From: Rachicladosporium sp. CCFEE 5018
Lineage: Eukaryota > Ascomycota > Dothideomycetes > Cladosporiales > Cladosporiaceae
Direction of reading: 5' to 3'
Length of the DNA stretch: 64,000 nt
Assembly: GCA_002077045.2 (NCBI GenBank)
Contig: KZ111165.1
Span: 361,070-425,069, forward strand
Positions 49,778 to 62,663 of the stretch are shown one piece after another; within the stretch, counting starts at the first letter, position 1, and each line of letters starts with the position of its first letter. Below the pieces are notes generated by a model. The model searched no databases. It was not told where the DNA came from and saw nothing but the letters and a program-made list of their open reading frames with translations. The position numbers and the translations under genes were made by a program.

Positions 49778-52021
49778 CTACCTCGCCCTCATCAAGAACT
49801 GCGCATTCTCCAGAAACCCACTCACGATCTCCACATAAGCACTCGGCTCCCGCCTCATCAGCATCCCCATATGAGCTCTCAACAACCCCGCATCAACCTC
49901 CAGTTCTAACTCATAGCTCATCTTGTCCCCCTGCTGCACAGCCGTAAGATCGATATCATAAGCCAAATGCTTGTAATTCATCCTGTTCTTCTGACGGCTC
50001 GGCTCTGCGGGCGCTCCGTGGTCGATTATATCTTCCAGTTTGAGCTGTGCGGCGGCGAGGAGAGGAAGGAGATTGAGCTCGATGTTGATGGAGATTCGGC
50101 AGTCGTAGGCGCCGTCTGGGGCGTGGATGTGCAGGTTTGCCACGGGGAGCTTGATGATTGCGGCCTTGAGGGATTGGGTTGCTTTATCGTGGCTTACTCG
50201 CAGCCGCGGTGGGCGGGAGATCGTGTACTGCTTCAGGGCTGCGGGAATGAGTGAGAGACCTGTGGCATTCAGGTGGTGAGAGAAGTCGGTTTGCTCGATT
50301 CGCTTGTATCTCATAGGTTCACGTCCCTTCACCTGTGCTTTAATGACGGACTGATTGAGAGCTTCGTTTATGGCTTGATACTCCGGAGGGTCCATATGTG
50401 ACTCGAAGCTGAGGAGGTGGTTGTGCGATTCAGCCACGGTGCAGGTGCTCGATACGCCGAAACTAGCTCGGTTTCCGTCGCTTTTGTTGAGCAGCTTGCC
50501 TATCTTCGCTTCAATCTCGAGCATGGCTGGATCAAGCTGGTCTAGATCCGACAGTTTCATCCAAAGCCAATCCTGTACGACCTTGTACATGCTCGGATTC
50601 AGTAATTTACCTTGATATGAGGCTTCCCAGCCGCCTAAAAGCTCACGAGCGTTCGCGAGACAGGTGTCGGGAACCACAGCCTTTTGACCCTCCTGTGCCA
50701 CTGGCTTTGGTGCACTCGCGTCATTTCCGTAACCATTTGTAGTGACTGGATGACCGTTCGACTTGTAATGTGGGTTTTGGTGATGCAGTCGTGCCCATGG
50801 AGGTCTCTCGGCGGGTCGTGTTTTGATCATTTTGGTACGCGGTGCAGTCGATAGCATCTCAGGAGATGCACTCCGTTTTAGCGAGACATTCATTGCCACG
50901 GGTGATTGTTGCTTCACTGTAGCAGGAGCCGGAGCAATGAGGTGCTTCATGCCCATCTTCTCGGAATGATGTTGAGGTGGAGGGGCAGGTGCGTCCGTAG
51001 CTACGTTCGCAGGCAGGAGCGACTGAGGCGTGGCGTTGGTAAGAGCGACCGGAGGCGTCTGGCGTGTATTGGCTTGTGACACTCCATTTTGCATCACACG
51101 ATTTTGTAACACCACAGGCTGCGCCATAGGCACGTGCATGGAACTTCTGGCGCTTTGTGGCTCTTGATAGCTACTTTGTCTTGATCCCAATGACGGCACG
51201 CGTACTGGTACTTGAGTCTTCGGACTGACGGACAAACTACGCTCGCGCTCGAAGTACTCACTGACGATCGGTGCTTGCGATTGCTGCGGGCCCATGTGCA
51301 AGTACTGACGGGCCGGCGAGCCTCCAGCGACGCCGTTCGATACCCCCGAGAGATTTCGTTGATGCAAGGGACTGTAGACATCCTGATGCGCGCTATGTGC
51401 AGAGCCACGTTGCTGGAGTGATGGTGGTCCAAGTGGCGTACCCGGATGTGATGGATATTGTTGGAAGTGAGGCGGTGGTGCCTGATGAGGCAGATGTGAA
51501 GTAGCAGCAAGCGGACTTTGACGTATGCCATATGGCGGCTGACTGTGTTGTGAAGAGGGAGTAGGTGACGATGAGGACGTCTGCTGCCTGTACAATTGCG
51601 GATGTGCGCTCTGCGGGTGATGCTGACCGAGTGAGGGCGGCTGCGACTGCTGTGGGAGATATTGAGGATGTCCTATAGGCGTATGTGTCAAGGGCGTATG
51701 ATGTTGAGAATAGCCACTCGGGCTGGCTGACGCCTGGCCGGAGAAAGGGAACTGTCCAGCCGGACCGCGGGTCTGCAGCGGAGTGAGACTTGCACTCGGA
51801 GTGTGCCGCCGTGCACTCTGAGCGTAGGGATCGTTTTCGTGAGGCGTGGACGGCCAGCCTGGGCCACTTTGCTGGGACGAGTGCCTCGACAAAGGCGGAG
51901 GTGGAGGCCGTATGCCATTGCCTGAGAACACATGTGCAGATCCCGAGCTCGTGGCCCTCTGCGCGACCGGTGATTTCTTGGGTGGCCCATCGTCGGAGCT
52001 GAGCATGGAAGTGATATCCAT
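49778..52021 (-). CDS. CET1: mRNA-capping RNA 5'-triphosphatase CET1, copy B
   Basis: Single exon, 747 aa, one residue shorter than copy A. The catalytic tunnel motifs LEIEAKIGK, RYKRIEQTDF, DCRISINIEL and YELELEV are unchanged, so the enzyme should be active. Differences cluster in the linker between the disordered head and the catalytic domain (for example the NGYGNDASAPKPVAQ region) and in the last ~60 residues, where copy A has AALLKAHMGLL and copy B AGLLRAHMGML. It keeps the divergent arrangement with RPN2. Confidence 0.88.
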   Translation of the reverse strand: MDITSMLSSDDGPPKKSPVAQRATSSGSAHVFSGNGIRPPPPPLSRHSSQQSGPGWPSTPHENDPYAQSARRHTPSASLTPLQTRGPAGQFPFSGQASASPSGYSQHHTPLTHTPIGHPQYLPQQSQPPSLGQHHPQSAHPQLYRQQTSSSSPTPSSQHSQPPYGIRQSPLAATSHLPHQAPPPHFQQYPSHPGTPLGPPSLQQRGSAHSAHQDVYSPLHQRNLSGVSNGVAGGSPARQYLHMGPQQSQAPIVSEYFERERSLSVSPKTQVPVRVPSLGSRQSSYQEPQSARSSMHVPMAQPVVLQNRVMQNGVSQANTRQTPPVALTNATPQSLLPANVATDAPAPPPQHHSEKMGMKHLIAPAPATVKQQSPVAMNVSLKRSASPEMLSTAPRTKMIKTRPAERPPWARLHHQNPHYKSNGHPVTTNGYGNDASAPKPVAQEGQKAVVPDTCLANARELLGGWEASYQGKLLNPSMYKVVQDWLWMKLSDLDQLDPAMLEIEAKIGKLLNKSDGNRASFGVSSTCTVAESHNHLLSFESHMDPPEYQAINEALNQSVIKAQVKGREPMRYKRIEQTDFSHHLNATGLSLIPAALKQYTISRPPRLRVSHDKATQSLKAAIIKLPVANLHIHAPDGAYDCRISINIELNLLPLLAAAQLKLEDIIDHGAPAEPSRQKNRMNYKHLAYDIDLTAVQQGDKMSYELELEVDAGLLRAHMGMLMRREPSAYVEIVSGFLENAQFLMRAR

Positions 52022-52789
52022 CCTTGCGCCTCACTCCCTCCTCATTGCCACCTCAAGTCGTGTGCCGCGATGTGCATGCGCCGGATGACCCTCTCATGTG
52101 GTGCTTGTCCTCCAAATCGCTGCACTGAGATCGATGCGTGTTGTTACAGAGGACCTCGCCGACCAGTATTGTGCACTTCCAGATATCAGACCTCACTGTG
52201 GTCGCAAAGTCCACTGTGATCGTGCGCTTCCTCCCACTGAGATCTGACCTGGGCTCGTCTGCAGACCGGGTGGCACACAGGAGGTAGTTTACTTGAGCGA
52301 TTTGGTCGTTCCAATATGGGGTTAGCCGCTGGGGAAGAAGATGAAGAGCAGATATCTCGTGCATTCACGCAGGGTCTATGCGGCCACAAACAGAGTAAAT
52401 TCTACCTTAGCTGGTGACGTCTGCTTCATGCACCATACTATTCGTGTCGATGTGGGTGTCTGTGGACGCGTGCGGGAGTTGCCGAGAATGATGCCCGCGC
52501 GTTTGTGTCGCCTGATGATGAGGCTCAAGAGATACTAGCACCGCCGACTCTACATTGAGTTCACTACATCCACCAGCTAAACCTCAGCTACGCTACCTTC
52601 ACGCCCGTCCTTTCCTACGTCCCCATCAGAGGATTCTCCTCCAACCGCTCAGCCCGTCACCGGCGCGCCGCCGACGTTCTGTGACTTCGTGTCCGGATCG
52701 CATCTCAGGCTTCACCACCACACTCAAGAGGCGATATTGAGGACATAAACGCCTATCAGTAATTCCTCAGCATTGGACGATCCTCCAAC
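52022..52789. promoter_or_regulatory. Divergent CET1/RPN2 intergenic region, copy B
   Basis: 768 bp, counterpart of 8250-9013. The left part is patchily diverged. The stretch 52430-52536 is nearly identical to copy A and is the best candidate for shared promoter or leader sequence. Confidence 0.5.
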
Positions 52790-55700
52790 ATGGTCGCCCT
52801 CACCTCCGCCGCTGGGCTGGTGGGCTTCCTGTCCGAGCCGGATGAGGCGCTGCAGGCATTTGCTCTGGAGCGACTGAATGATGACATTGATAGCGTGTGG
52901 ACGGAAGTCTCGGGATCAATCGGACAAATGTACGTATAGCATGCTCAAAGCGCCAGCATGAGAGCTGGGCACGGGGTGAAGCTGTCCTCCAGCTGCTCGC
53001 GTGCCAGCTCGTGCTGTTCGCAGAAATGCTTCCTTCAGGCTCATGTACTGACGGAATCATCACAGAGAAGCGCTCTACGAAGATGAGGGCTTCAGCCACC
53101 GCAATCTCGCAGCACTCGTGCTGTCCAAGGTCTATTACCAGCTCCAGGAGTACAACGAGTCCATGGTCTTCGCACTTGGCGCAGGCGACCTCTTCGACAT
53201 CGAGGAGGCAGGCGAGTACGAGGAGACGATCATCGCAAAGTGCATAGACACTTACATCGCCCTCTGCGCGATGCACAACCCGCCCACGCCAGCCTCCAAG
53301 ACTCGCAGCAACACCTCCGACTTCGCCGATGCAAGTGCTGCTGCCGTTGCGAACCCAACAACACCCTTCTCGCAGTCTACGCTACCCAGCAAGTCTTTGC
53401 TTTCACGCGATGATGCCAACCCGTGGGACTCGGCGGCACCAGGGGGTGGCAACGCTGGGGTTGCTGGCGCGCACCCACACCCTTTGACCCTCTCGAACCC
53501 TGTCAAAAAGAACCTGCAGGGTGTTGTCAAGCGGATTTTCGCGTCCTGCTATGAAGAGTCGGAGTACAAGCAAGTCGTCGGCATTGCGATCGAGGCGCGC
53601 AACATCGAGGTACTACGAGAGGCAATCCTGAAGGCAAGCGCGGAGGAGAAGGGCAAGGGCAAGAAGGGCTCGAGCGGGCAGACCGATGAGCTTCTTGAGT
53701 ATGTGCTTGATATCTGCATGAACGTGGTGCAAGAGCGTGGACTGAGGAATGAAATCTTGCAACTGATTCTGGAGCTCCTGAATGATATTCCGAGTCCTGA
53801 CTACTTCGCGATCGCGCGTTGCGTGGTGTACTTGGACCAGCATGGTGCAGCATCGCAGATGATCAAGCAGCTCATCCAGAAGGGTGATGGGAGATCTTTG
53901 GCAATTGCTTACCAGCTGTCATTTGACTTGTACGAGAATGGCACACAGGAGTTTCTCCAGAAGATCATGGAGGACCTGCCAGATACTGAGGAGGAGAAAC
54001 CGGAGGAGTCGAAGCTGAATGGGAATGCTGTTGCACCAGTAACGTCAGAGCCGAACGAGGACGACAACGCAGCGGAGTCAAGTCAGTTGCTTACAGAACT
54101 CAACGACAGCGCAGGACCACCACAGACAACGACGCTCGTCGCATCGAGGACAAAGCCGAAGCCCGAGACCGAGGAAGAGCAGACAGCGTACACTTCGGTC
54201 AGGGAGATACTGCGCGGTACAAAGAGCATCGAGCTGAACCTTGAGTTTCTATATCGTAGCAGTCGCACGGACAAGGCAATATTGAACAAAGTGCGAGACT
54301 CCCTCGAGGCACGGAACAGCATCTTCCACACATCTGTGACCTTCGCAAATGCGTTCATGCATGCAGGTACAACGATCGATAGCTTCTTCCGCGACAACTT
54401 GGAGTGGCTTGGCAAGGCTGTGAACTGGTCAAAGTTCAGTGCTACGGCTGCGCTCGGTGTGATACATCGCGGCAACTTGAGTCAAGGCCAGAAGCTGCTT
54501 GATCCGTACTTGCCGAAGCCACAGACGAACGCAAGTGCAGGCAGCACGTACAGTCAGGGTGGCTCGCTGTACGCTCTCGGCTTGATCTACGCAAATCACG
54601 GAACAAATGTGCTGGACTACCTCCGAAAGCAGTTCAAGGACACGCAAGAAGAGGTCGTGCAGCACGGTGGTGCGCTCGGTCTCGGCGTAGCTGGCATGGC
54701 GACCGGCTCCGATGAGATTTACGAGGAACTCAAGGCTGTGTTGTACACCGATTCTGCCATCAATGGTGAGGCTGTGGGTCTTGCGATGGGCCTTGTCATG
54801 CTCGGCACTGGCAACGTCAAGGCGCTTGACGACATGATCCAGTACGCACACGAGACACAGCACGAGAAGATTGTGCGAGGCCTGGCGATGGGTATGGCGC
54901 TCATCATGTACAACCGACAAGAGGCTGCAGATGAGCTCATAAACGGTCTGCTCGATGATGCGGACTCTGCATTGCGGTACGGCGGTATCATGACACTTGC
55001 GCTCGCATACTGCGGTACTGGCAGCAACAAGGCGGTGCGCAAGCTGCTGCACGTTGCAGTCAGCGATGTGAGTGACGATGTGCGGCGAGCAGCAGTCATG
55101 AGCCTAGGCTTTGTGCTATTCCGCAAGCCAGGCTCAGTCCCACGTATGGTCGAGCTGTTGTCAGAGAGCTACAGCCCTCATGTCCGCTACGGTGCCACCA
55201 TGGCTCTCGGTATTGCATGCGCCGGCACGGGTCTCGACGAGGCGCTCGACCTGCTTGAGCCAATGATGAAGGACTCTGTCGACTTCGTGCGGCAAGGTGC
55301 CTACATTGCTGTGGCCATGATCCTGGTGCAGACAAATGAGGTCCAGAACCCGAAGGTCACTGAGATCCGTAAGACATTGCAGAAGATGGTAGGCGACAGG
55401 CACGAAGATGCCATGGCCAAGTTCGGCTGCGCGCTGGCACTCGGTATCATCGACGCAGGTGGACGAAACTGCACCATCGGGTTGCAGACGCAGACTGGCA
55501 ATCTCAATATGGCGGCCATCGTCGGCATGGCAGTCTTCACGCAGTACTGGTACTGGTTCCCGCTCACGCACTTCCTCGCCCTGTCTTTCACGCCCACGGC
55601 CATTATTGGCGTGGACCAGGACCTGGAGATTCCAAGCTTCAAGTTCCACTCAAACACCAAGCCGAGCATGTTCGACTACCCACCAGAGCAAGTCGTGAAA

Positions 55701-56414
55701 GTCGAAGAGGCTCCGGAGAAAGTCAAGACTGCTGTGCTATCGACCACTGCGCATGCTCTGCGGAGAAAGCAGGCCAAGGATCGCCAGCACAGGCGGGAGA
55801 GCATGGACATCGACCAGACGCCTACTACACCCAAGCCTGAGGTTGATGGTGAGGCGGGTGATAAGATGGATGAGGACACGACGATCGACACCGCCAAGCT
55901 TGCCGAGGAGAAAGACGGCGAGAAAGACGCCTCTGCTTCACCCGCTGCTAAGGAGCGGAAGGAGAAGGAAAAGGTTGGGTTTGAGTTGGAGAACATGAGT
56001 CGAGTGCTGCCAGCACAGGTGAAGTGGATCTCCTTCCCTGGAGAGGGGAGGTATCAGCCGGTCAAAAAGGTAAGGCTCGCTCATCATATTTCGTCTTCAC
56101 GCGAACCGTTACTGACTTTGCTCTCACAGCCTACTGGTGGTGTCATCCTCCTCCACGACTCCCAATCAGACTCCCCCAAATCTCTCCTCGAGCTCAAAGC
56201 CCGCAAGAAGACCACTGTTGTCGCGCCTACGCTTGGCCCTGCTGCCGCATCTGCCGATATAGATATGCCCGATCTCGGGTTCGCGAGTGGTGGTGGCGCG
56301 GCTGCGGCTGCGGGTGTGTTGAATGCGGTTGATGAGGATGATGACGGCGAAGAGGCGCCTGTGCCTGATGCTTTTGAGGTTGATGACGATGAGGCGGAGC
56401 AAGAGGAGCAGTAG
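52790..56414 (+). CDS. RPN2: 26S proteasome regulatory subunit RPN2, copy B (complete)
   Basis: Exons 52790-52929, 53066-56069 and 56130-56414, coding 1142 aa, about 150-200 residues longer than the yeast and human proteins because of acidic and low-complexity inserts. It contains the full set of PC repeats, including the stretch missing from copy A (AINGEAVGLAMGLVMLGTG, MIQYAHETQHEKIVRGLA, LRYGGIMTLALAYCGTG). The segment 55467-55690 carries about 23 synonymous differences from copy A, while flanking tracts have almost none. The final intron, 56070-56129, is 60 bp and free of stops. A basic KEKE-type segment (AAKERKEKEKVG) and an acidic tail follow. Confidence 0.96.
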
Positions 56415-56813
56415 ATGAGTACGATATGAGTGAGGGGGGCAGTGTGTTAGCATAGCAATAGCATAGATGGCTCCGTCTGGACGATCGTCTGGAGGAGCTG
56501 TGTAACAGTATGGAGAGCTGTAATCTGCGTTTACACAACCACGTTCGATCTCTACGCTGCAAGGGTCACTCAATTGCTCTAGTGGAGGACGAGAGTTCCT
56601 TCCTTCGTCCATACTTCAATGTCGCCACCGCCCCTCCAACGTCAAAGGTAGACCTCGACTTCTTCCTATCGAGACAATTGTGAAATAGGTGAACGACAAC
56701 GTCCGCATCTCCGTTGGGATTAAATCCAGTCTCTCAAAGTATTGGCCACCTGGGTTACGATCATATGAGGGAAATCAGGCCCGGTTACGTCTGTCACTAC
56801 TAGTGCGAGAATA
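56415..56813. other. Intergenic between RPN2 and the 505-aa gene, copy B
   Basis: 399 bp, counterpart of 12488-12887. Contains the RPN2 3' end and the promoter of the next gene. Nothing further recognised. Confidence 0.5.
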
Positions 56814-58390
56814 ATGCCACCAAACAACCGGACAATCAAGCAACACGGCTCCGTTCCCTGGACCTCTCACACGCGCATCGGCGCAGGCTTCGACCCATCA
56901 TCGCACGACGTCCTCGCATCGCCGTTCTTCGGCCTCCACAATGAAGAAGATTCGGACAACGATGACGACGACGAAGTCACCAAGACTGTCGAACCGGAAC
57001 AACCTGTGACTTTCGCACTCCACGACGAGGTCTTTGCCGATGCCGTACGGCTGGGGGACTACTTGGAGTCCTGGATCAGTGGCCCGGGACCGCCATTGTC
57101 TGTTGAGCAAATGAGGGAGCTGGGGGAGTATGTGAGTTCTCTTACATGTGGGCAGGGGAGGGTTGTGCACGTATTGCGTGGGACGATAACGGAGGAAGCG
57201 AGACAGTTTCACGAGGAGCTGTTGCTGACGCCTCAAGCGAAGGCTCTACTGGCAGGCGATGTGGGCAAGTTTACGGCGAGCTATGGGGAGTATTTCATCA
57301 CTGGCTATGTGCGGCAGGCAAGCTTCGTGGCGATAAGTAGCTACGCTGTGGATGAGAGCTGTGGACTGACGAGATCGACTACTGGTTTGAGCCTGAGCAG
57401 TGAGAAGTCCAACGCGAATGGGGGAATGGTCGTCAAGGGCTCGAAAGACACGGGCGCCGCACGCTCACGCAAAGTGCTCGCCAGTGGCCTCAGGACGGGC
57501 AACGACCTGGCTTTAGCACCGGACAGCGATCTCACGAAGGCATGGGAGGACTTCAGAGGACAGCATGAGCTGGTGCCACAGGTAGCGCTGTTAGAGCACT
57601 ACTCCGGCATGCTCCCAGGCCAGATCGCACGGCCCACGAGAGCGGTGACTCTGGGCTTCGATGCAAGCTCTGCACTCTGGCAGTGCGCTGTATTGCAGAT
57701 GCTTAGTCGCCTATTGTCAGTGGACTCGAGGACGACGACCGAGAGACTTGAGGTCATCTATGACCAACTGGACACGCATACGAGGACACGAGCGTCCGCT
57801 GAGAATCTCGAAGCCGAGAAACTCATCGAGGAATTGAACAGAATATCGGCATCACTACGTGCCATGGCACGAAATGCGAAGCACAAAACTACGCTTCGCG
57901 CTGAGTTGGATGTTCTGAGCGCAAAGCAAGAGGCCTCATACCCCGAGTGAGTCTTTTCCTGCGTCTCCATCGTCATCGAGAAGTGCTAAACAGACTCTAT
58001 AACAGAGGCCAGTGGTCACACAAGCCCTTCAATACCTCTCCCGAGACAATCTGGTCCATGGGCATGACGCCAGAGACTTTCGCTTCGCTTGGCATCTCAC
58101 CCGACATACCGCTCGCGCATACCAAGACCTGTGTCCTGGATGACAGCGATCGCATGACCACGCAGAAACCTGAGCCGCTTCGTATCGAAGTTCCGGGGTG
58201 CAGGATCATAGGCGCGGTGCTGAAGAATCGGTATGCTGATCCTAGGCATGGTGGCAAGTGGGCGAGAGTCGGATGCTGGCTGGGTAGAGACACGTTCAGT
58301 GTCAAGTTCGAGACGCAGCATTTTCGCGGCTGCGACTGGGAGCTGACCGTCTGGTCGGTGAGCGAGGAGTTGTTCGTCAGGACGCTTTGA
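56814..58390 (+). CDS. Conserved fungal protein of unknown function, copy B
   Basis: Two exons, 56814-57946 and 58006-58390, coding 505 aa, same structure as copy A; the donor is GTGAGT instead of GTAAGT. In the unspliced frame the donor makes a TGA where copy A has TAA. The acidic patch, the FTASYGEYFITGYVRQ region, the coiled coil and the C-terminal WARVGCWLGRDTFSVKFE domain are conserved. That supports a real protein under selection, although no function can be assigned. Confidence 0.8.
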
Positions 58391-58401
58391 GGTGTGGCGA
58401 C

Positions 58402-58921
58402 TCAGCGGCAGTCTTCACAGTCCTTGGCAGTGGTTGGCCCAGCAGCAAGCGAAGGAATTGCAGCAGGTGTGACATCGGCCCCGTTTGCTGCTGAAGCCTG
58501 CTGCTCTGCATCCGACTTCGCAGCCTCGACCCGGCCTTTCGCAGGCTTGTCAGAATGGCCGAGATCCTTGCCGGGCTCGATGTGATTGCGGATCAGCTGC
58601 TTCAGGACCTTTGTCTCTGGAAAGCCACCCTCGGCTTTACGGTCCCAGATCAGCGTCTCCTGTACTTCAGTCGCTCCGGGCGGCTTGTGTGTCAGATGCA
58701 CAGTGAAAAGTCCTCCAGTAGCTGGGATCAATGCAATCTCGCCGATACTGGTGCCGAAAGTAGAAAGAAGTTCTTGACCGAAGTAGGTAGCCCTAGCATC
58801 ATGTTAAGCTTTGCAGTCTGAAGCGAAGGCAGAGCGAGAAGACTTACCTCAACATCCAACGGCATTGGGTGCAGAATGTGATCGCCACTCGAGGTAGATG
58901 GACCGGTGCGGCTGCAGTCAT
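58402..58921 (-). CDS. Rdx/SelW-family CxxC thioredoxin-fold protein, copy B
   Basis: Exons 58921-58848 and 58792-58402, coding 154 aa starting MTAAAPVHLPRVAITF. The CTQC redox motif, IPATGGLFTVHLTH and WDRKAEGGFPE are intact. The low-complexity tail is longer than in copy A and ends KDCEDCR, so the terminal Cys pair is kept although the preceding ~30 residues are not. That preserved C-terminal CEDC hints at a second functional cysteine pair. Confidence 0.88.
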
Positions 58922-59154
58922 ACTTTCCATCCTGAAGAATTGACGCTGTGTAGTATTCAAGAATCGAGGCACCCTCGTATCACTTCCTGAGGACAATAAT
59001 GATCATATGGAATAGTGTCCGAAGTTGCATACAACATTACCAACAGGTGAAGTCATGAAAGAGCCCCGCCAAATTCTGTCAACCTACATCGCTTCAACAC
59101 GCCCACAAGGCAACACGATCGTGCTAAATGTGGATGCAGACTGTCAGCTAACAT

Positions 59155-59632
59155 TCAACTGCTTCCCCATCCTTTCTCCAAATTGACAACCACCGGCTCG
59201 TCTCCTGGTGCTCGAATAATCGCCCACACAACATCTTCATCACTTTCGTTCACTTCCTGATGCTCTGCAAACGCTCTGCAAGCCGATCGTTAGCCCATCT
59301 CGTAGAACAGTATACTGCCATTTCTCGGTGGGTCAGTTTGACGGTACTCACGGAATCAGCGCAAACCCCCCCTCCTCCACCACAACCCTCTTCTTCCCCC
59401 CTTCACTAACAATAACTCCCTTCCCCTTATGAGCAAACACCACCGTGTCCTGGTCGCCGTGATGGTGCACAGCGCTGGAGGTGTGGGGTTTGGCGATCAT
59501 GCGAGACGCGCAGATATTGGGCGTTATTTTGACGAGGGCAGATTGCCGGATCATGCCCTCGGTCTGCCCGCCGGACACTGTGAGGGAGGAGGCGGGGGTG
59601 TAGATTACTGGGTTTTGGGCGTGGGAGGGCAT
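59155..59632 (-). CDS. Small cupin-domain protein, copy B
   Basis: Exons 59632-59352 and 59275-59155, coding 133 aa. Protein nearly identical to copy A (Leu to Ile at ALVKI, Leu to Val at KGVIV, Tyr to Phe at PAFAEHQ). The metal-site histidines in VHHHGDQDT are kept. The intron (59276-59351, 76 bp) is unrelated to that of copy A, and the sequence before the start codon is largely unrelated too. Confidence 0.8.
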
Positions 59633-60025
59633 GATGAGCGATATGGGGCGAATGTGATGGTTCCGTTGGTGGGGACTCGTTGGTCTCACTGGGTGTGACT
59701 AGGGGCTCGAGTATGGCGAGGCTATGCGAGAGTGTGTAAGGTTGCTTGACGTAGTAGGCCTGCTGTAGCCATTGGTCCGAGGCTCTCATAACAAGCTCTT
59801 GTTGCCGTTCATGTACAGACGTATCGAATCTATATATGTATACATCATGCCTCTGGTCGACGACCACTCTCCCAGAGCTTGTCCAGCTGCGTAGACGATT
59901 GTGCCACCAGATTAACCATCCAGACCGATCTCCTCTGCGCATGTCCACAGACCGCTGCAGTACCGCGCTACTTCCGTCAAGTCCTCGAAACGCCTCCCAA
60001 CACCATCATAAGATCCCGTATCATC
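59633..60025. other. Diverged intergenic region upstream of cupin gene, copy B
   Basis: 393 bp that barely align with 15694-16098. It contains an AT-rich run (TCTATATATGTATACATCA near 59829) that could act as a TATA-type promoter element for the cupin gene. No gene seen. Confidence 0.5.
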
Positions 60026-62663
60026 TCACCGCAAAGCAAAGTCCCGACTAGTACCTGTGTCCGTCCGGATACTTTCCGGACGGCCGTTGGCTTGTCGTCC
60101 ACCTTGCGCCGCCATAGCAGCCACATGTAACGAGGGCTTTCGACTCGCGCTCTGACTCCTCGACGATATCGGACTTTGATCGAGATCCAGTCTAGTGTGC
60201 CCGCGAGGCGAGGCCACGCCTCTCGAAGGTGAGCGATTGTCCACGCTTCCGCCTCGTCGCGCGGAGTCGACATCATAGGTGTTCAGCAGTCGCCTGTCCC
60301 GATCACTCTGCTCACGCTCCCGATCACTGCTGCCGCTGCCCCAGTCACGTCCATGGATAGTAGACGACACTGGCGGCGCAGCACGGAACCTCCTCCCGCT
60401 ACCGATCATCTCCTTGCTACCCTCCTCATCTACCAAGACCACCATCCAGACTCCAACAGCTCCGCTGTGGCCAAGCAAAGGCGTGCAGTGAATCCATCGT
60501 GGTCGGCCTTCACCTTCGCCGTCTTCGTCTGGGCGTGCGAGCCAGCGGATCTTGGCTGTGACGCCGCGGCCTTCTGACAGGGCGGAGAAGAGATCTGAGC
60601 GTACGCGAGGGGAGCCGCCGACGCGGTTGAGGAAGGGGGATTGGAGGATGCCGGGGACGCGGAGGGAGGGCGACGAGAAGAGGATGCGAAGGGAAGGTGC
60701 TGGTCGGAGGAGGAGGTACTGTAGTTTATGTCAGTGTTTATTGGGAAACCTATGCATGTTTGCAGAGTACGTACGTGTTGATAGACGCCAGCGAGCTTCC
60801 CGTTGACGCGCTCCTGCACAGCCGACGGTATGCTCGCTTTCGTCTGATCAAGCTGCTCATCAATCACGTCCTGGCTCGAGTCCTGTAGCAATACTCGCCG
60901 CGGCCGGTCACCATGCATACTGTCGGCATCGCTGTCGTCGGCGTACTCCCTGTGCATCTTCCCGCCATATCTCCGTACAGTGGACAGCTCTGTGCCATTG
61001 AACATCTCGCTCAACTCCTGGAACTCGTCTTTGATCTCGTCACGATCTGAAGAGCCGTACGTCTGCTTGTCCACCAATTCCGCCAAAGCTGGCAGCTCAC
61101 TGCAGGACTTCAGCAGACCGCTGACGTCTACTTGCGCTCCGATGTAGTAGCGAACCTCTCCTCTGCTATCCAGCAAGGGCGCCGTCATGAGCAAGTTTAC
61201 GAATGGGCTGCCGTCCCGGCGGTAGTTCACCATGATCTCGTTCGACTCCCTTCCGGCCTGACATGATTCTGCTAGTCTTCGGATAGAAGACTTCGTCGTG
61301 TTCGGTCCCTGCAAGAAGCGACAGTTCCTCCCTATTGCATAATTCATGCCATACTGGGTCGTCCGCGCGAACTCCTCAGATGCAAACACAATTGGGTTGT
61401 CCGGTCTCGAGGGATCTGTCAAGCAGAACACCTCCGCCAGACCCTCGCTTGCTTCTCGTAGGTGCGGCGCTAGTGTGCCATTGATCCGCCGCTGTATGCT
61501 CGTTGAAACCACCAGTATCCATGTGTATGCGACATATGCCGGCAGGTCCTCCTTGCAAAGCAAATCGAATGCCTTGTTCGCCTTCTCTTCCAGTGCGCGG
61601 TTCAGACTCGGCCGCGCAGGGTCTTTCGTGAATTCACAACCTCGTATCGGCTCGAGCGCCTCCGCAATTGCATTGGAGTACTTGATGGCTCGTATCGCCT
61701 TGAGCGCATCCAGGTAGTAGATCAGTAAGGGTATGCTGTGCGGTCTGTGCGAGTTGAGGAAGCCTGTGAACTTCAGGAGAAGCTTCGAATTGGCGAAGAT
61801 AGCGCTGAGATGCTCATGCGACATGAGGAGGTCAGCTTGCTTCTCCAGCGCGTACACTCCAACGTTCTCCCTTTCCTGCGGTGGCTCGACCAAGTCGTAT
61901 GATCGTGGATCATCTCCACCCAGAGGCTCCAGATCCTGTGCATCACTACTGTCGGGTCCTTTCGTTTGAAGTGGATAGAGATTGTCGACCGAGGTTGCTG
62001 TCGTGTCTTGTGAGAAGTCGGACTGCTCACCACTACTTCGATCGAATGAAGTTTCGTCCATCTTTGTTGGCGAGGGGGGAGGTGACACTGCGTTCGTGGA
62101 GAAGTTCGGAACACGGCGTTCGGGCGAGCGACTCAAGATCTGGTTGATGCTGCCGCCGTTCTGGTTTCGACTACTGTAGACACGTGAGCCAACGTCACCG
62201 TAAGAAACATGACAGATTAGACCCACCTTGTTCGGTTGGGCACTGGAAAACTGCCTCGTTGCCACGTGCGAGTAAAGTCCGGCGAGGCAGACCGGGATGC
62301 GTCGGCAGCAGCAGAGGAGAGATGGTAGTCGGACGGAGAAGAAGTCAGCTTCCCAGCAGCATCGTCTTCGCTCAGGGATGGCTGACGGGTTGGAATCCGT
62401 GGAGGCGTCGAATGATGGGGTTCTCGATCTTTCGAACTGTTTGCTGAGCCGAGTTGATCGTAGTCTAAAGTGCGTTCAGGGAAGGGTTCGCCCCCGATGG
62501 CAGGCTCGACCTTGTCTCCATGCCGATTTGTCTCGGGAGGCGGCGAACGCTTATTTGGCTCCTGCGATTTGCGACCAGTGCTTGTGCTGATCTGATGGGG
62601 ATACTGCGCGTTGAACTTGTGAGCTGTGCTATACTTCGACTTGAGTTCCAGAAGACCATTCAT
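60026..62663 (-). CDS. RGS-LOV blue-light photoreceptor, copy B
   Basis: Exons 62663-62227, 62173-60775 and 60718-60026, coding 842 aa, the same lengths as copy A. The RGS-like domain, the LOV core GRNCRFLQGPNTTKSS with the adduct cysteine at residue 430, GAQVDVS and the C-terminal PAS-like segment are all conserved. There are only scattered replacements, so both copies should be photoactive. Introns of 53 and 56 bp match in position. Retaining both copies suggests dosage or expression specialisation (inference). Confidence 0.88.
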